A program made the translations under genes and the position numbers. The notes under the pieces are model-generated. The model searched no databases and was not told the DNA's origin. It saw only the letters and a list, made by a program, of their open reading frames with translations. Of a stretch of 64,000 nt of DNA, positions 33,695 through 44,192 are shown piece after piece. Positions within the stretch are counted from its first letter, which is position 1. Each line of letters begins with the position of its first letter. The stretch comes from Lithodes maja (Eukaryota; Arthropoda; Malacostraca; Decapoda; Lithodidae): NCBI GenBank assembly GCA_037953745.1, contig JBAKBP010007128.1:1-64000 (forward strand), written 5' to 3'.

Positions 33695-35817
33695 TTAAGG
33701 GGTTAGTGCTTGATTTGTGGTCTACTATATACTGTATATTTATTTATTAATTTTATTTTGAGTTTCCTCGCTAGACCTCCATCAATCTTAGAAAAATACC
33801 CCCTACTGTGACGTTAACCACTCCGTTAGAACCGCATGGCTTGTCCTACAGTGACTCGCTAGGATCGCCAGGGCAGTGGATGGGGCTACAGTTTATGTAT
33901 TAGAGTGCTTTATTTCATATGAAAGCTTGTGTCATGGGCAGTCCAGAAAGGCTCTTTGTTTTCACCCATGTCAAGGCTTTATATATTTAATTGTAAAGTA
34001 TATGTTTTATCATTAACTCGTAATGATGGGATCTGGGAGAGAGAGAGAGAGTAGAACAGAGTGAGAGGGGGGCGCTCAGTGTTTTTGTCCCGCTCGATGA
34101 CGTCACGTCTGGCTGCCTCGTGGGGGTTGGTTAAGAGAGGTCCTTACCATGCTGCTAGCTCCCTTGCTAGTGGCTAGACGACTTGTTACCGCTTTTTTCC
34201 CACGCGGCTCGACCTAGTCCCGGTATATATACTGGTTGCTCGCCACTCTCTCCCTCAGATCTGGATTCTAGAACGCATCTATCTTATCCCTTGCTACCTG
34301 TCCCCCGCTCCGCACCTGAGAATCTTTTCCTCTGCCTACCTCTCTCTTTTTTCATATCTTTCACCACCTTTTATTAATACCATATCCCCTCTGGTTAACT
34401 CTGCAAAATCAGCTTTATGCTGGCCAGTTGTATTGTGCGTTAAGGTCTGATATAACCCATGTATGTTAGTTGTTAAGATAAGTTGATCACGAAGCATTGG
34501 TTGGCATTCATATTGTTTAGTACCGCTTCCTTTAATTATTAGTGTTCTGCTGGATTAGATAATGCTAGACTAGGAGTCTGATATTATAAGGTATAGTTTC
34601 CTATGAGTGCTGGCTTTAGTTAAAAGCTGCACGACATACCTGAGAACTGGAGTTGATTGAGTAAATTCTAGTCTGTGTGCCATTGAGAGTAGAGCATGCA
34701 CGAATGAGGGCTTTTTGCCTATACCATTCTGCACTGTTCTAGTCTCGATTGTTTGTCTTTGAGGTACGCCAGGAGAACGCTTAATACTTCGGTATTAAGG
34801 TTTCTCAAGAGAGCTACTCTTCCCTATAACGTAATATTTGACGCACAGACTTGAGATTTGCACTAGGCTATGCGGCATGCCATGCGCACCAGTATCTCGT
34901 ATCATTGACTCTAGCTAGACTTTATCAGTCAAAGTAGACATTAAGTATATTAACCTAATTACTCTTTTTATGCATACCCGTTTATGATTACACAAGCATT
35001 TCGCAGCCTAGTTTGATGTATGGAGACACAAACGACTTAGGCTCTTTTTGTTGATTAGGAATACTGCATTGTCGTGGCGATTATTATTATTGTTGTAGTG
35101 TTTAGGATATTCTTGGCTCCGACGGCATTATATATTCTGCCTTTTTGTGTGCATAGCCTGCACGAGCATAGTTCCGCTGCCTGCCTTTTTGGGTTTCATT
35201 TCCGATACGAGCATCTTTATAGCATCTAACATTTAAAGAAGATTCCTTGTTAGTGTTGAAGGACTTTAGTGCACTTTCTTTCATGCAGGAGTGCCTGACA
35301 TTTATTGATTAAAGTAACGTAAGCTGTAACTTCTCTTACCACCTTACTTTGCATACCATAACCAAGCACCTTCGGTTATAGGTAGTAATAGGCTGTTTTC
35401 ACATAACATTAAGCCTAGAGTAGACGCACATTTATTGAGTTTGATAGCCTATTATTGCATATAGAACTCTGTAGAGTATTTGTGTTCTTTGTTCACTGGG
35501 AATATACGTCAGAGGTTGGATCTAGCGCTTTCCGTTGTAGCATTTATGCCATTACTAGTCCAATGAATAAGAGCCCTGATATATTTAAACCTCGGTCGTA
35601 ACACTACACCATTTTTGGGTAGAAAAATTTCCCGGCCGAAAGCCGGTTCCTACTAAAATTAGAGCATCGCTATCGAGGAGAAAATAGACACCTACAGGGC
35701 ACGAAAGGTTTTTAATATTGACAACAAAATGAGGCGAAAGTCTCAAAATCGCCAAACTAACTGACCGAACATCTTAAAACCTCAAAACTAATATGCTAAA
35801 CACGAGGGAGAAAGGCC
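33695..35817 (-). mobile_element. MITE family A split by a solo LTR
   Basis: Left piece 33695-33806 starts TTAAGGGGTTAGTGC and has CTCGCTAGACCTCCATCAA. The right piece 35604-35817 has the CCCGGCCGAAAGCCGG hairpin and CACGAGGGAGAAAGG. It then meets the next MITE head to head. Confidence 0.8.
33807..35603 (+). repeat. Solo LTR, Gmr1-related (family 2)
   Basis: 1797 bp from TGTGACGTT to CGTAACA, flanked by CTAC on both sides (33803-33806, 35604-35607), a 4-bp target duplication. Blocks are shared in order with LTR 1: GA repeat, TGACGTCACG (34097-34106), a TATATATA box (34222-34229), TAGATAATGCTAGACTAGGA, TACGCCAGGAGAAC, and the end region with AACTCTGTAGAG. A short frame at 34183-34377 is not a gene. 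No internal region is present, so it is the product of LTR-LTR recombination. Confidence 0.85.
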
Positions 35818-36773
35818 GTTTTTCTGGACCCCTTTCTCCCTCCTGTTTAGTCTCATTAATTCTTAGATTTTAAGAAGTTCGACCCATTAATTTGGGGATT
35901 TTATGACCTTCCACCCATTTCTTGTCAATATTAGGACATTTTGTGCTATTTAGGTGTTGATTTTATGACCTTTCACCCATTTCTTGTCAATATTAGGACA
36001 TTTCGTGCTATTTAGGTGTTGATTTTATGACCTTTCACCCATTTCTTGTCAATATTAGGACATTTCTTGCTATTTAGGTGTTGATTTTATTACCTTTCAC
36101 CCATGTCTTGTCAATATTAGAACATTTCGTGCTGTTTAGGTGTTGATTTTATGACCTTTCACCCATTTCTTGTCAATATTAGGAAATTTCGTGCTATTTA
36201 GGTGTTGATTTTATGACCTTTCACCCATTTCTTGTCAATATTAGGACATTTCGTGCTATTTAGGTGTTGATTTTATGACCTTTCACCCATTTCTTGTCAA
36301 TATTAGGACATTTCGTGCTATTTAGGTGTTGATTTTATGACCTTTCACCCATTTCTGGTCAATATTAGACATTTCGTGCTATTTAGGTGTTGATTTTATG
36401 ACCTTTCACCCATTTCTTGTCAATATTAGGACATGTCGTGCTATTTAGGTGTTGATTTTATGACCTTTCACCCATTTCTTGTCAATATTAGGATATTTCT
36501 TGCTATTTAGGTGTTGATTTTATGACCTTTCACCCATTTCTTGTCAATATTAGGACATTTCGTGCTATTTAGGTGTTGATTTTTTCCTGGCGAGCGATAG
36601 CAAGCCTGTTATTGTAGGAGGAGCCGGCCTTCGGCCCGGACATTTTTCTACCGGAAAATGTACAAATTAATCTCTAGGGGATTTTTTGTTAAGCTTGAGG
36701 GAGGTCTGGGGAGGAAACTAAAAACATGATAAAATATAAATATATTATCAAATAAATTGCCTATCCCACTTAA
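35818..36773 (+). mobile_element. MITE family A carrying a 62-bp tandem expansion
   Basis: Begins with TTTTTCTGGACCCCTTTCTC and ends CCTATCCCACTTAA. The TTAA at 36770-36773 is shared with the next element. The normal block ATTTTATGACCTTTCACCC..TATTTAGGTGTTG is present 11 times instead of once. The hairpin GCCGGCCTTCGGCCCGG is at about 36626-36642. Confidence 0.85.
35897..36577. repeat. 62-bp minisatellite inside MITE A, 11 units
   Basis: GATTTTATGACC starts at 35897, 35959, 36021, 36083 and so on with 62-bp steps (one 61-bp step near 36392). The second copy of the block (48334-48829) has eight units. Confidence 0.95.
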
Positions 36774-36985
36774 CCCGTTCAGTACCAGGGACGTCTTTTT
36801 CATCCTATTCTGGCAATTATTAGAAGATTTAGTTCAGCTTAAGAAGGACCTCTAGCAATTAACAGGCTCCGAACTATCTCACTTAGCCCTTTTTAACTAC
36901 TACAAATCCTTCTTAAGCTGCATAATATCTTCTAAATATAACTAGAATAAAATATAATACACGTCACTGGTACTCAAGGGGTTAA
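36770..36985 (+). mobile_element. MITE family C, complete
   Basis: TTAACCCGTTCAGTACCAGG at the left and CACTGGTACTCAAGGGGTTAA at the right, TTAA at both ends. 216 bp. Internal inverted blocks AGAAGGACCTCTAGC and the inverse make it one long hairpin. Confidence 0.8.
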
Positions 36986-37013
36986 CTTCCAAAGACACTT
37001 TACGAACCGTGGA

Positions 37014-37555
37014 TTAACCCTCCAGCACGATGACGTAATGTCCATCATATTCTGGTTACCATTAGACGATTATCTTCAGCTAATAATCTACCTCTATGAT
37101 TCAAAGAGAGAAATATGATCACATTAAGGGGAGATTTCTACCTGGAGGAATTTTGTCTTAACCTCTTTCTCCCTCATGTTTAGCCCCATTACTTGTGAGA
37201 TTTAAAGACGCTTGCCCCATTAGTTTGGCGATTTTAAGAACCCTCGCCCCATTTCTGTCAATTTTAAGACCATTCGTGCCATTTAGGTGTCGATTTTTTC
37301 CTGGCGAGCGATAGCGAGCCTGTAATTTAAGGGGAACCGGCCTTCGGCCTGGACATTTTTCTACCGAAAAATGTACAAATTTATATTGAAAGGGGGTCAA
37401 GGGGGAGTAATTTTAAGCTTGATGGAAGTCTAGGGAATCGACTAAAAACTTCCCTTTAAACCCTCTGAATAATATAGGTCCTTCTGAAGCTGCATAATAT
37501 AGTCTAATGTTAGCCAGAATCATAGGTAAAAAGGCGTCATTGTGCTGAAGGAGTT
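37014..37555 (+). mobile_element. MITE family C-like element split by MITE A
   Basis: Left part 37014-37127 starts TTAACCCTCCAGCACGATGACG. The right part (about 37456-37555) has GGTCCTTCTGAAGCTGC and GGCGTCATTGTGCTGAAGGAG. The break is at a TTAA, and TTAA is present on both sides of the inserted MITE A. Confidence 0.75.
37124..37459 (+). mobile_element. MITE family A inserted at TTAA in a family C element
   Basis: TTAAGGGGAGATTTC at the left, TTCCCTTTAA at the right, with CTCATGTTTAGCCCC, CCTGGCGAGCGATAGCGAGCC and the ACCGGCCTTCGGCCTGG hairpin in order. The flanks rejoin into a family C element, which shows TTAA to be the target. Confidence 0.85.
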
Positions 37556-37682
37556 GAATTTTAACATATAGTAACTTATTTAGTCACGATGACTAAAAAG
37601 AATAGAATACGATTCTAGTTTAACACCCTGTTAGCGAGTATTAAAATCAGTTGAAGTTTGCCAGTCGTATAGTTATGATTTC
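37556..37682. repeat. Unassigned interval with a shared module
   Basis: GATGACTAAAAAGAATAGAA followed by a stretch ending TTAACACCCTG resembles 39330-39373 and the edge at 39150, so it is interspersed, but I cannot name the family. Confidence 0.5.
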
Positions 37683-38066
37683 TTAAGGGGGAGGCAGTTG
37701 GTTTTTCGAGTCCTCCTCCCTCATGTTTAGCCCTATTAGTTATGGGATTTGAAGACATTCGCCCCATTAGTTTGGCGATGTTCAGACCTTTTGCCCAATT
37801 TCTTTGCCAATATTAAGACCTTTCGTGCCATTTAGGTGTCTATTTTTTTCTTAGCGAGCGATGGCGTGCCTATATTTGAAGAGGAAACGGACTTCGGCCG
37901 GGACATTTGTCTATCGAAAAATGTAAAAATGTATATCGAAGGGGGGTCTTGTGGGTGTTTGTTTTAAGTTTGATAGAGGGTTAAAGAGCAAACTAACCCC
38001 CTTCCTTAAACTATTGAGACGAACCAGTAAATTATGCTACACAATACCGTCTGAGCTCCCCCTTAA
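37683..38066 (+). mobile_element. MITE family A
   Basis: TTAAGGGGGAGGCAGTTGG to GCTCCCCCTTAA, with CTCATGTTTAGCCC and AGCGAGCGATGGCG. The last TTAA is shared with the C-like piece that follows. Confidence 0.8.
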
Positions 38067-38150
38067 CCCCTTCCGCAAGATGATGTCCTTTTTTTCACTT
38101 TGATTCCGGCTAGAGTTAGACGATGTTATGGGGCAAAAGATTTAAAGGGA
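38063..38150 (+). mobile_element. MITE family C-like half element
   Basis: TTAACCCCTTCCGCAAGATG and CGGCTAGAGTTAGACGATG correspond to the left half of family C. The right half is missing. Confidence 0.55.
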
Positions 38151-38208
38151 TCGTATTCACCCCTTTGAGTCCTAGAGGTCCCAAGTTATAGTTAAGACTT
38201 CTTATTTA

Positions 38209-38583
38209 TTATAGGGGAGACGGGTCATTTTTCTGGTCCCCCTTCTCCATCATGTTTAACTCCATTAGTTTTCAAATGTTATGACTTTCGGAAGCATTAT
38301 TTTGGTGATTTTAAGAACTTTCGCTCCATTTATTATTCATTGTTAAAATCTGGCGTGCTATTTAGGTGTCAATTTTATTCCTGGTTAACGATAGTGAGTG
38401 AGCCTGTCATTTTGGAAGAAGCGGCCTTCGGCCGGGACATTTTTCTACCGAAATGTTTTCAAATTTATCTAGAGACTGGATCAAATGGATGTTTTTTTAA
38501 GTTTGATGGAGGTCTAGGGAGGAAACTAGAAAAATAATAAAAAGATGCATAAATGATGAAATAAATAAGCCCATCCCCCTTAA
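38209..38583 (+). mobile_element. MITE family A
   Basis: Starts TTATAGGGGAGACGGGTCA (left TTAA mutated) and ends GCCCATCCCCCTTAA. The hairpin GCGGCCTTCGGCCGGG is intact. Confidence 0.8.
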
Positions 38584-39000
38584 AGGTGTTAGTAGGCTAT
38601 ATAATTGTTTAGAAGCATGTAATGGTATACTTCAGTTGGTGCAAATTATAGTTACGACTGCTCAAATCTCAATAATTATAGTTATGACTAATTTTGTTAT
38701 AGCTATGAGTAAAACATGATGTCGTAGCATGTAAGAAACGCTACTTTAGGTGCAAGTTATAGTTACGACTTCTTAATCATAATAGGTATGAGTATATTAT
38801 ATTGTCGTAACATGTAATAATATGCTACAATAAATGTCAATTATAGTTATGACTTCTCAATTATGATAGCTATGACTAAACTATAGTGTCTTAGTGTGTG
38901 ATAATATGCTACAGTTGGTGCAAATTGTAGTTATGACCTCCCAATTATTTTAGTTATGAGTGAATTAAGGTGTCATAACATGTACAAATATGAAGACGTA
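38584..39000. repeat. Imperfect ~84-bp tandem repeat, about four units
   Basis: Phrases CAGTTGGTGCAAATTATAGT, followed by ATGACTTCTCAATTAT and TGTCGTAACATGTAATAATA, recur at about 38633, 38743, 38827 and 38911. Confidence 0.75.
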
Positions 39001-39230
39001 AATGAATATGAGAAGGAATACAAGAACAACAACATGGAATAGCATTGTTTTTGGCCATTTTACCACTTCTAAATACAACATATAAACTATAAACCATAAT
39101 ACGATCTTTCCATATACAATAATAAGGACTAACATAATGGACTCTACTTTCGTTTGACACCCTGTATTATATTAGTTTATATTGTTTCACCAACCAACTT
39201 TACTTCAATTAATGAAATCAACAAATACAT
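39001..39230. other. Unassigned AT-rich interval
   Basis: No gene or repeat that I can name; a short minus-strand open frame (38954-39160) is repeated unchanged in the second copy only because of the block duplication. Confidence 0.5.
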
Positions 39231-39303
39231 GTGGCACTCAAAGGACTCTAACCTAGGATACTCACACTGAAATTCCGCGCATTTATGTATTACGCTATCA
39301 AGG
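39231..39303 (-). mobile_element. tRNA-derived SINE head, degenerate
   Basis: The minus strand reads like a tRNA with box B AGGTTAGAGTCC near 39250. The second copy at 51478 has GGTTCGAGTCC, the canonical box B, so this copy carries a promoter mutation. The AATTAATGAAAT-type body lies to its left (about 39200-39225). A further box B-like GGGTTCTAATCCC occurs on the plus strand at about 39410. Confidence 0.6.
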
Positions 39304-39474
39304 CAGTTTAACATATTTAGTAATGATGACTAAAAAGAATGGAACACGACTTTAGATTGACACCCTGGCAAGTAATACACAGTATCTACGATAAGGCACA
39401 AGTTTACCAGGGTTCTAATCCCGGCGTAATTCGTCACCGGTTTGATTATCCCGACACAGATTAGCGACAGATAT
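39304..39474. other. Unassigned interval
   Basis: Holds the GATGACTAAAAAGAATGG module (39330-39373) also seen at 37590, and a possible tRNA-like piece around 39410. Confidence 0.45.
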
Positions 39475-39845
39475 TTAAGGGGCTAATGGCAGTTTTTGTT
39501 GGTCAATTAATTAATTTATTCATATTTGTTTTCGTTTCCTCGCTAGTCCTACATTAAACTTGGAAAACCCCCCTAAACCCCCCTTCAATATAAATTTGTA
39601 TAATTTTTTCGGTAGAAAAATGTCCCGGCCAAAGGCCAGTTCCTGCAAAAATTACAGGCTCGCTATCGCTCGCCAGGAAAATAATTGACACCTGTGTGGC
39701 ACGAAAAGTTTTAATATTGACAAAGAATGGGGAGAAAGGTATTAAAATCGCCAAACTAATGGAACGAAAGTCTTAAAACCTCAAAATTAATATGCTAAAC
39801 ATGAGGGAGAAGAGGGTCCAGAAAAAGCGACAACCTCTCCCTTAA
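39475..39845 (-). mobile_element. MITE family A
   Basis: TTAAGGGGCTAATGG to ACCTCTCCCTTAA, with TTCCTCGCTAGTCC, the CCCGGCCAAAGGCCAG hairpin, GCTCGCTATCGCTCGCCAGG and GCTAAACATGAGGGAG in order. Confidence 0.85.
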
Positions 39846-41374
39846 AACACGTACCTCAGTGTGGGCGAATCCCTCGGGGGGCGCGACTACATCCACCTCC
39901 CCGAATCCTTACCTGGGGGAAATACGCAAGTCCTCCAGGTAAATAAGTTATATACGCTTTTCACACTGTCTGCGTATTTAGTCGTTCACATAAATAATTT
40001 TGTCATATACGATTTAATTCACTATTCCGCAAAGTGACTATATTCAACATTAGTGGTAAATCAGTCGTTGGCTTGTGTATTTGAGGGAATAGTTCACATG
40101 CACTCTTCCACTGTCTGCGTATTTCGTCGTTCACATTTGTTATACACGATTATTTCACTATTCCGCAAAGTAATTATTCAACAATAGGGAAAACAACCGC
40201 TGTCTTGATTATTTGAGGGAAAAGCCACGTTATTTTAAGCAAATATTGTCTTTAATCTTGCTTATTTGAAGGAATAGCCATGTTATTTTAAGCAAATGTT
40301 TTCCTTAATCTTGCTTATTTGAAGGAATAGCCACTTTTTTTGTTATGTCATCAACTCTTTTAATCTAGCTTGTATGAAGGAATAGATACGTTTTATTTAG
40401 TCATCGAGATATTTAATGTTCACACTATGTTCTATTTTATCAGCCACCAATATGTTCACTATTGTCCCCAAACACCCTATTGAAAGATATAGGCCTATAC
40501 AAGCTTTTCCGGTCAGTATTTTGCCTGTCTTGTATTATTTTCTAAGCAGTTTTTCTTGCGTCAGTTTATTGCTGTGACGTGTCATTTTGTATCAGATTTA
40601 TCGAATATACAGTAATTTAGCTTTACCCTACATCAGTTCATTATTTTATCATGTCATTCGGTGTTAGAACTAGTTAATGTTTTTTATCATGGCATTTGGT
40701 AATAGAACTATTTAGCTTTAATACATAGTTTCTTTAATCAAGTCAGTTTATCATATTGTCATTGGTATTACATGCTTTACGTATTAGTCAATCTGGTTTC
40801 CCTATTATTATTTCACGATTAAGTTGGTATCAGTGATAGCGAGTATTTATCATTAATATCTAGGTTTGCATCAGCTCATCATTGCAAATGCTACTCAATA
40901 TATAGTTATTAAAGCATTATTCCAGTTAGTTTATTTTACATCTCTTGAGTCGTTACATCCTCAATTATAATTATTTTACAATCTGCTTATGTTTTGGATA
41001 ATAAACATGATAATTACCGGATATGATCATTCGTAGCAGAATAATGCTTACTAATGCAATCTAAGGTACCCCCGTGATGCTGAATAGCCTATAGCGTCTC
41101 GAGCATAGCCATCCTCTTCAAAACCGTCACATCCTACGATCAACCCAAGAAGGGATACCAGCCAGGGTGTATGGAGGAGCGCGGTGTGCGAGGGGAAACC
41201 AAGATGAAGAGGAGCGACGCGTTGTTCTCTCACCGACGTTTGGAACACTACTGACTGACTGGCCGCTGGGAGCCTATACAGTGGTGGTGTCCCCTCGGTA
41301 ACGTAAACATAGGCAGGCTCGCTACTGTTCCAAATTCCCCACTGTATTACTGGTGTTATATATCACCACCCTTA
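39846..41374. other. Unassigned 1.5-kb interval, possibly an unidentified repeat
   Basis: No convincing coding frame. A ~62-bp imperfect repeat with TTAATCTTGCTTATTTGAAG occurs at 40255-40390, and TGTCTGCGTATTT(A/C)GTCGTTCACA occurs twice (39968, 40111). A C/G-rich edge near 39860-39940 and an ATATATCACC edge near 41360 might mark the ends of an LTR, but I see no matching target duplication. Confidence 0.4.
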
Positions 41375-41737
41375 TTAAGGGGATATTAGCTATTTGTTTT
41401 GGTCTACTGTAGTAATGTATATTGATATATTAATTTATTTTTTAATATCCTCGCTAGACTTCCATCAAGCTTTAAAAAAACACCCCCTAGACTCATCTTT
41501 CAAGATAAATTTGTACATTTTTCGGGAGAAAAATGTTCTGGCCGAAGGCCGGTTCTTCTTAAATTCCAGGATTGCGAAATGACACGAAAGGTCTTAAAAT
41601 TGACAGAAATAGGACAAAAGTTCTTAAAATCACCCAACTAATGGGGAAAACGTCTTAAAATCTCAAAATCAATGAGGCTAAACATGAGGGAGAAAGGGGT
41701 TGAGAAAAAAATCCCGCAAGTGGAAATCTCCCCTTAA
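41375..41737 (-). mobile_element. MITE family A with central deletion
   Basis: TTAAGGGGATATTAGC to GGAAATCTCCCCTTAA. The hairpin GGCCGAAGGCCGG is present, but the GCTCGCTATCGCTCGCCAGG block that usually follows it is missing (AATTCCAGGATTGCG). Confidence 0.8.
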
Positions 41738-41858
41738 CCCTTACATGATCCATTACGCATTTATTGTCTGTTTTCCGGCTATTATTAGACGATTTTACTT
41801 AGATCAGGAAGGGTACATGGATGTCAGAGGGTTAATTGAGTTCGTCTTTACCCATAGA
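41734..41858 (+). mobile_element. MITE family C-like element
   Basis: TTAACCCTTACATGATCC, then CGGCTATTATTAGACGATTT, ending ATGTCAGAGGGTTAA. Shares the left TTAA with the preceding MITE A. Confidence 0.6.
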
Positions 41859-41875
41859 ATCCCCGCAGATTATTC

Positions 41876-42251
41876 TTAATGGAGGATGGTTCACTTTTTG
41901 GTCGATTTTGTCCATGTTTTAATTATTTTTTGTTCTAGTTCCCCCCTAGACCTCCATTAAAATTCAACAAAACAAATTCTAAGATCCCTCTTCTAGATTA
42001 ATTTGTAATTCTTTCTGTAGAAACATTTCCTGGCCAAAGGCCGATTCTTCCAAAATTACAGGCTCACTATCGTTCGCCAGGAAAAAAAATCGACACCGAA
42101 ATAGCACAAAAGGTCTTAATATTGACAAAGAAATGGGACGGATGGTCTTAAATTCGACAAGCAAATGAGGCAAACATCTTAAAATCTGAGAACTAATGGG
42201 GCTAAACATGAGGGAGAAGGGGATCTAGAAAAGCGATCCATCTCGCCTTAA
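41876..42251 (-). mobile_element. MITE family A
   Basis: TTAATGGAGGATGG to GATCCATCTCGCCTTAA with hairpin TGGCCAAAGGCCGA and CACTATCGTTCGCCAGG. The right TTAA is shared with the next element. Confidence 0.8.
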
Positions 42252-42362
42252 CCCTTTGACGATTTTGACGCAGTTTGACAGTGTGTTCTGGCTATCATTG
42301 GAGTATTTTATAGAATTTATGATGGATCTTTGTCAATTATAAAGGTAAAAACTCAATTAACC
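42248..42362 (+). mobile_element. MITE family C-like element
   Basis: TTAACCCTTTGACGATTTTG to CTCAATTAACCC, with TTCTGGCTATCATTGGAG inside. Ends are weakly inverted. Confidence 0.5.
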
Positions 42363-42476
42363 CTGTATTTTACATACACCCTTCCTAACCTGAACATATT
42401 GACTCCAAAATGGCAGGACAGGTCTTGAAATGGATAGAAATGAGGGCAGAATGTCTTAAAATATCAAAACTAATAT

Positions 42477-42537
<61 letters not shown>

Positions 42538-42643
42538 TATAAATAACCAAGTTAAAATGTCCTGCTGCCTCAATCAGTGTTAAATTAACAAAAATGGTGT
42601 ATTTATATTTGCAAGAACAATTACACAAAAATAATTGCTTCAC
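42363..42643. repeat. MITE A remnant with (TA)n microsatellite
   Basis: GGCAGGACAGGTCTTGAAAT and CAGAATGTCTTAAAATATC are right-arm family A phrases. A (TA)n tract of about 55 bp lies at 42479-42533. In the second copy the remnant keeps an extra stretch (54710-54740) lost here. Confidence 0.7.
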
Positions 42644-43000
42644 TTAAGGGTGTGATTGACCCATTTTTCCTCATGTTTAGCATATTAATTCTGAGATTTT
42701 AAGACACTTGTTCCATTAGATTGGCGATATTGACACCTTTCGCCTCATTTTGTTGTCAATATTTTCACCTTTCATGCCAGTTAGGTGTCGATTTTTTCCT
42801 TGCGAGCGAAAGTAAGCCTGTAATTTTGAGAGTAATCGGGCTTCGGCCGAGACATTTTTCTACCGAAAAATTTACAAATGTATCTTGAAGGGAGGTCTAC
42901 GGGGTGTGTTTACAGCTTGATGAAGGTCTAAGGAGGAAACTGAAAAATAATAAAAATATAAAGAAAATAAGAAAATATATACGCCCATATCTCCCCAAGT
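42644..43000 (+). mobile_element. MITE family A
   Basis: TTAAGGGTGTGATTGACCC to GCCCATATCTCCCCAAG; the right TTAA has decayed. TCCTTGCGAGCGAAAG and GGGCTTCGGCCGAG are the central blocks. Confidence 0.75.
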
Positions 43001-43064
43001 TACTTCGTTTAATATCTTTGTTTATTTGGGTATGTAACTACAACGGCAAGGAAAACATTATTAT

Positions 43065-43218
43065 ACTATAATTATTCCACATATAACCTAATTAATTAAT
43101 TTCACTCCCAACACCAAACACCTCCTAATGAAATTAATGATAGTGTTATTCTCCCGGGATTCGAACCTTGGATACCACATACAGAATTTAAACTCAAACC
43201 ATTACACCACCAAGACAT
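43065..43218 (-). mobile_element. tRNA-derived SINE
   Basis: The minus strand from 43218 reads a tRNA-like head with box A TGGTGGTGTAATGG and box B GGTTCGAATCCCGG (43153-43166 on the plus strand). A body with AATTTCATTAGGAGGTG and GTGTTGGGAGTGAAATT follows. The same body is at 55380-55440 and 57605-57665. Confidence 0.75.
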
Positions 43219-43222
43219 ATGG

Positions 43223-43253
<31 letters not shown>

Positions 43254-43296
43254 ACGGTGCCACGGTGCCCGGTTTCACAAAAAAAACTTTGTTAAT
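43219..43296. repeat. Poly(A) tract and short linker
   Basis: An A28 run at 43223-43250 and a CACGGTGCCCGGTTTCAC linker. In the second copy the run is replaced by a short AT-rich piece. Confidence 0.6.
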
Positions 43297-44192
43297 TTTT
43301 TTTTTTTTTTTTTTTTTTAGACAATGAACGGAGGAAGGAAAAACACAGATAAAACAAAAAAGGTCCATGTGCCTAAAGGCATCCTCCATTCATAAAATGT
43401 TTGTAACAACTGGATTTAAACATTTGTAGATTGTAAGTTTGTGGAAAGCAATTCGAGGGAAGTGAATTCCAAAGAGTAATAGCTCTGGGGATAAATGAAT
43501 TCTGATAAGCAGAAGTTCTGCATTGTGGAGGAGAAAGTGTAAATTCATGGGCGCTCTCAGCTGCCCTAGTTCTACGGGGAAAGATGTGGAAAGGAGGCAC
43601 AATTGAAGCAAGTTCCTCGGAACAATTGCTGTGAAAATATCTGTAGAATAATGCAAGGGATGCAACGTTTCTTCGTATGGATAATGTAGGAAGGTCCTGT
43701 GTGATTGCAGGGTTATTGATTAATTTAATAGCTTTATTTTGAATTTTGTCCAACTGCCTCAATGCAACCACTCCACTTCCACCCCACAGAGGTGAACAGT
43801 AATCCATCTGAGAACGCACATGACTTTTATATATGACGGCCAACTGCTCGTCAGTGAAGAATTCTCGAACTCTGTACAGTAGTCCCAGTTTTTTAGAGGC
43901 ATTCTTAGCAATGCTTCTAACATAATGTGTCCAGCTCAAGTTAGTAGTTAATGTTACACCGAGAATGTCAATACTAGGGGAAGTGGGAATATTTAAATCA
44001 TTAAAAAATATATGGGCGTCAGTGAGATTCTGTCGGTTAGAAAATTGAATGCACTTGGTTTTCTGTGCATCAAAGGAAACTATATTATTTTGTCCCCAAT
44101 CATTAATTCTAGAAAGGTCCTGGTTCAGAGAAATTGCAGAGTTTATTTTTGAATTTATAAGATCGGGTTGGGTGAAAGAATTGGTAAATGTA
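43297..44192 (-). pseudogene. J2 non-LTR retrotransposon fragment (CR1/Jockey-like)
   Basis: A T22 run at 43297-43319 is the poly(A) tail of a minus-strand element. The coding part ends at 43373 and reads upward. Visible are the post-polymerase region SIRRNVASLALFYRYF and AITLWNSLPSNCFPQTYN and the segment after YADD (LSRIND..KTK). It is related to J1 but clearly a different family. The upstream part, including YADD, is cut off at 44192 by the junction to unrelated sequence. The frame is open in this copy at the point where the second copy has an extra base (about 43625). Confidence 0.8.

Larger units (their letters stand above)
33679..44192. repeat. Duplicated block S1, first copy
   Basis: From AATATATGGTAGCTTTAAGG at 33681 the sequence recurs at 46116 and stays alignable to 44192/56463, with about one difference per hundred bases by eye plus length differences in repeats. 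The left break lies in a MITE C fragment. The right break (about 44192) joins the minus-strand non-LTR fragment to the tail of a MITE A that, in the other copy, lies 6.5 kb further on. Confidence 0.9.

Noticed and set aside
39846..41374. Solo LTR of another retrotransposon superfamily
   Set aside because: I could not find paired TG/CA ends with a target duplication, so it is left unassigned.
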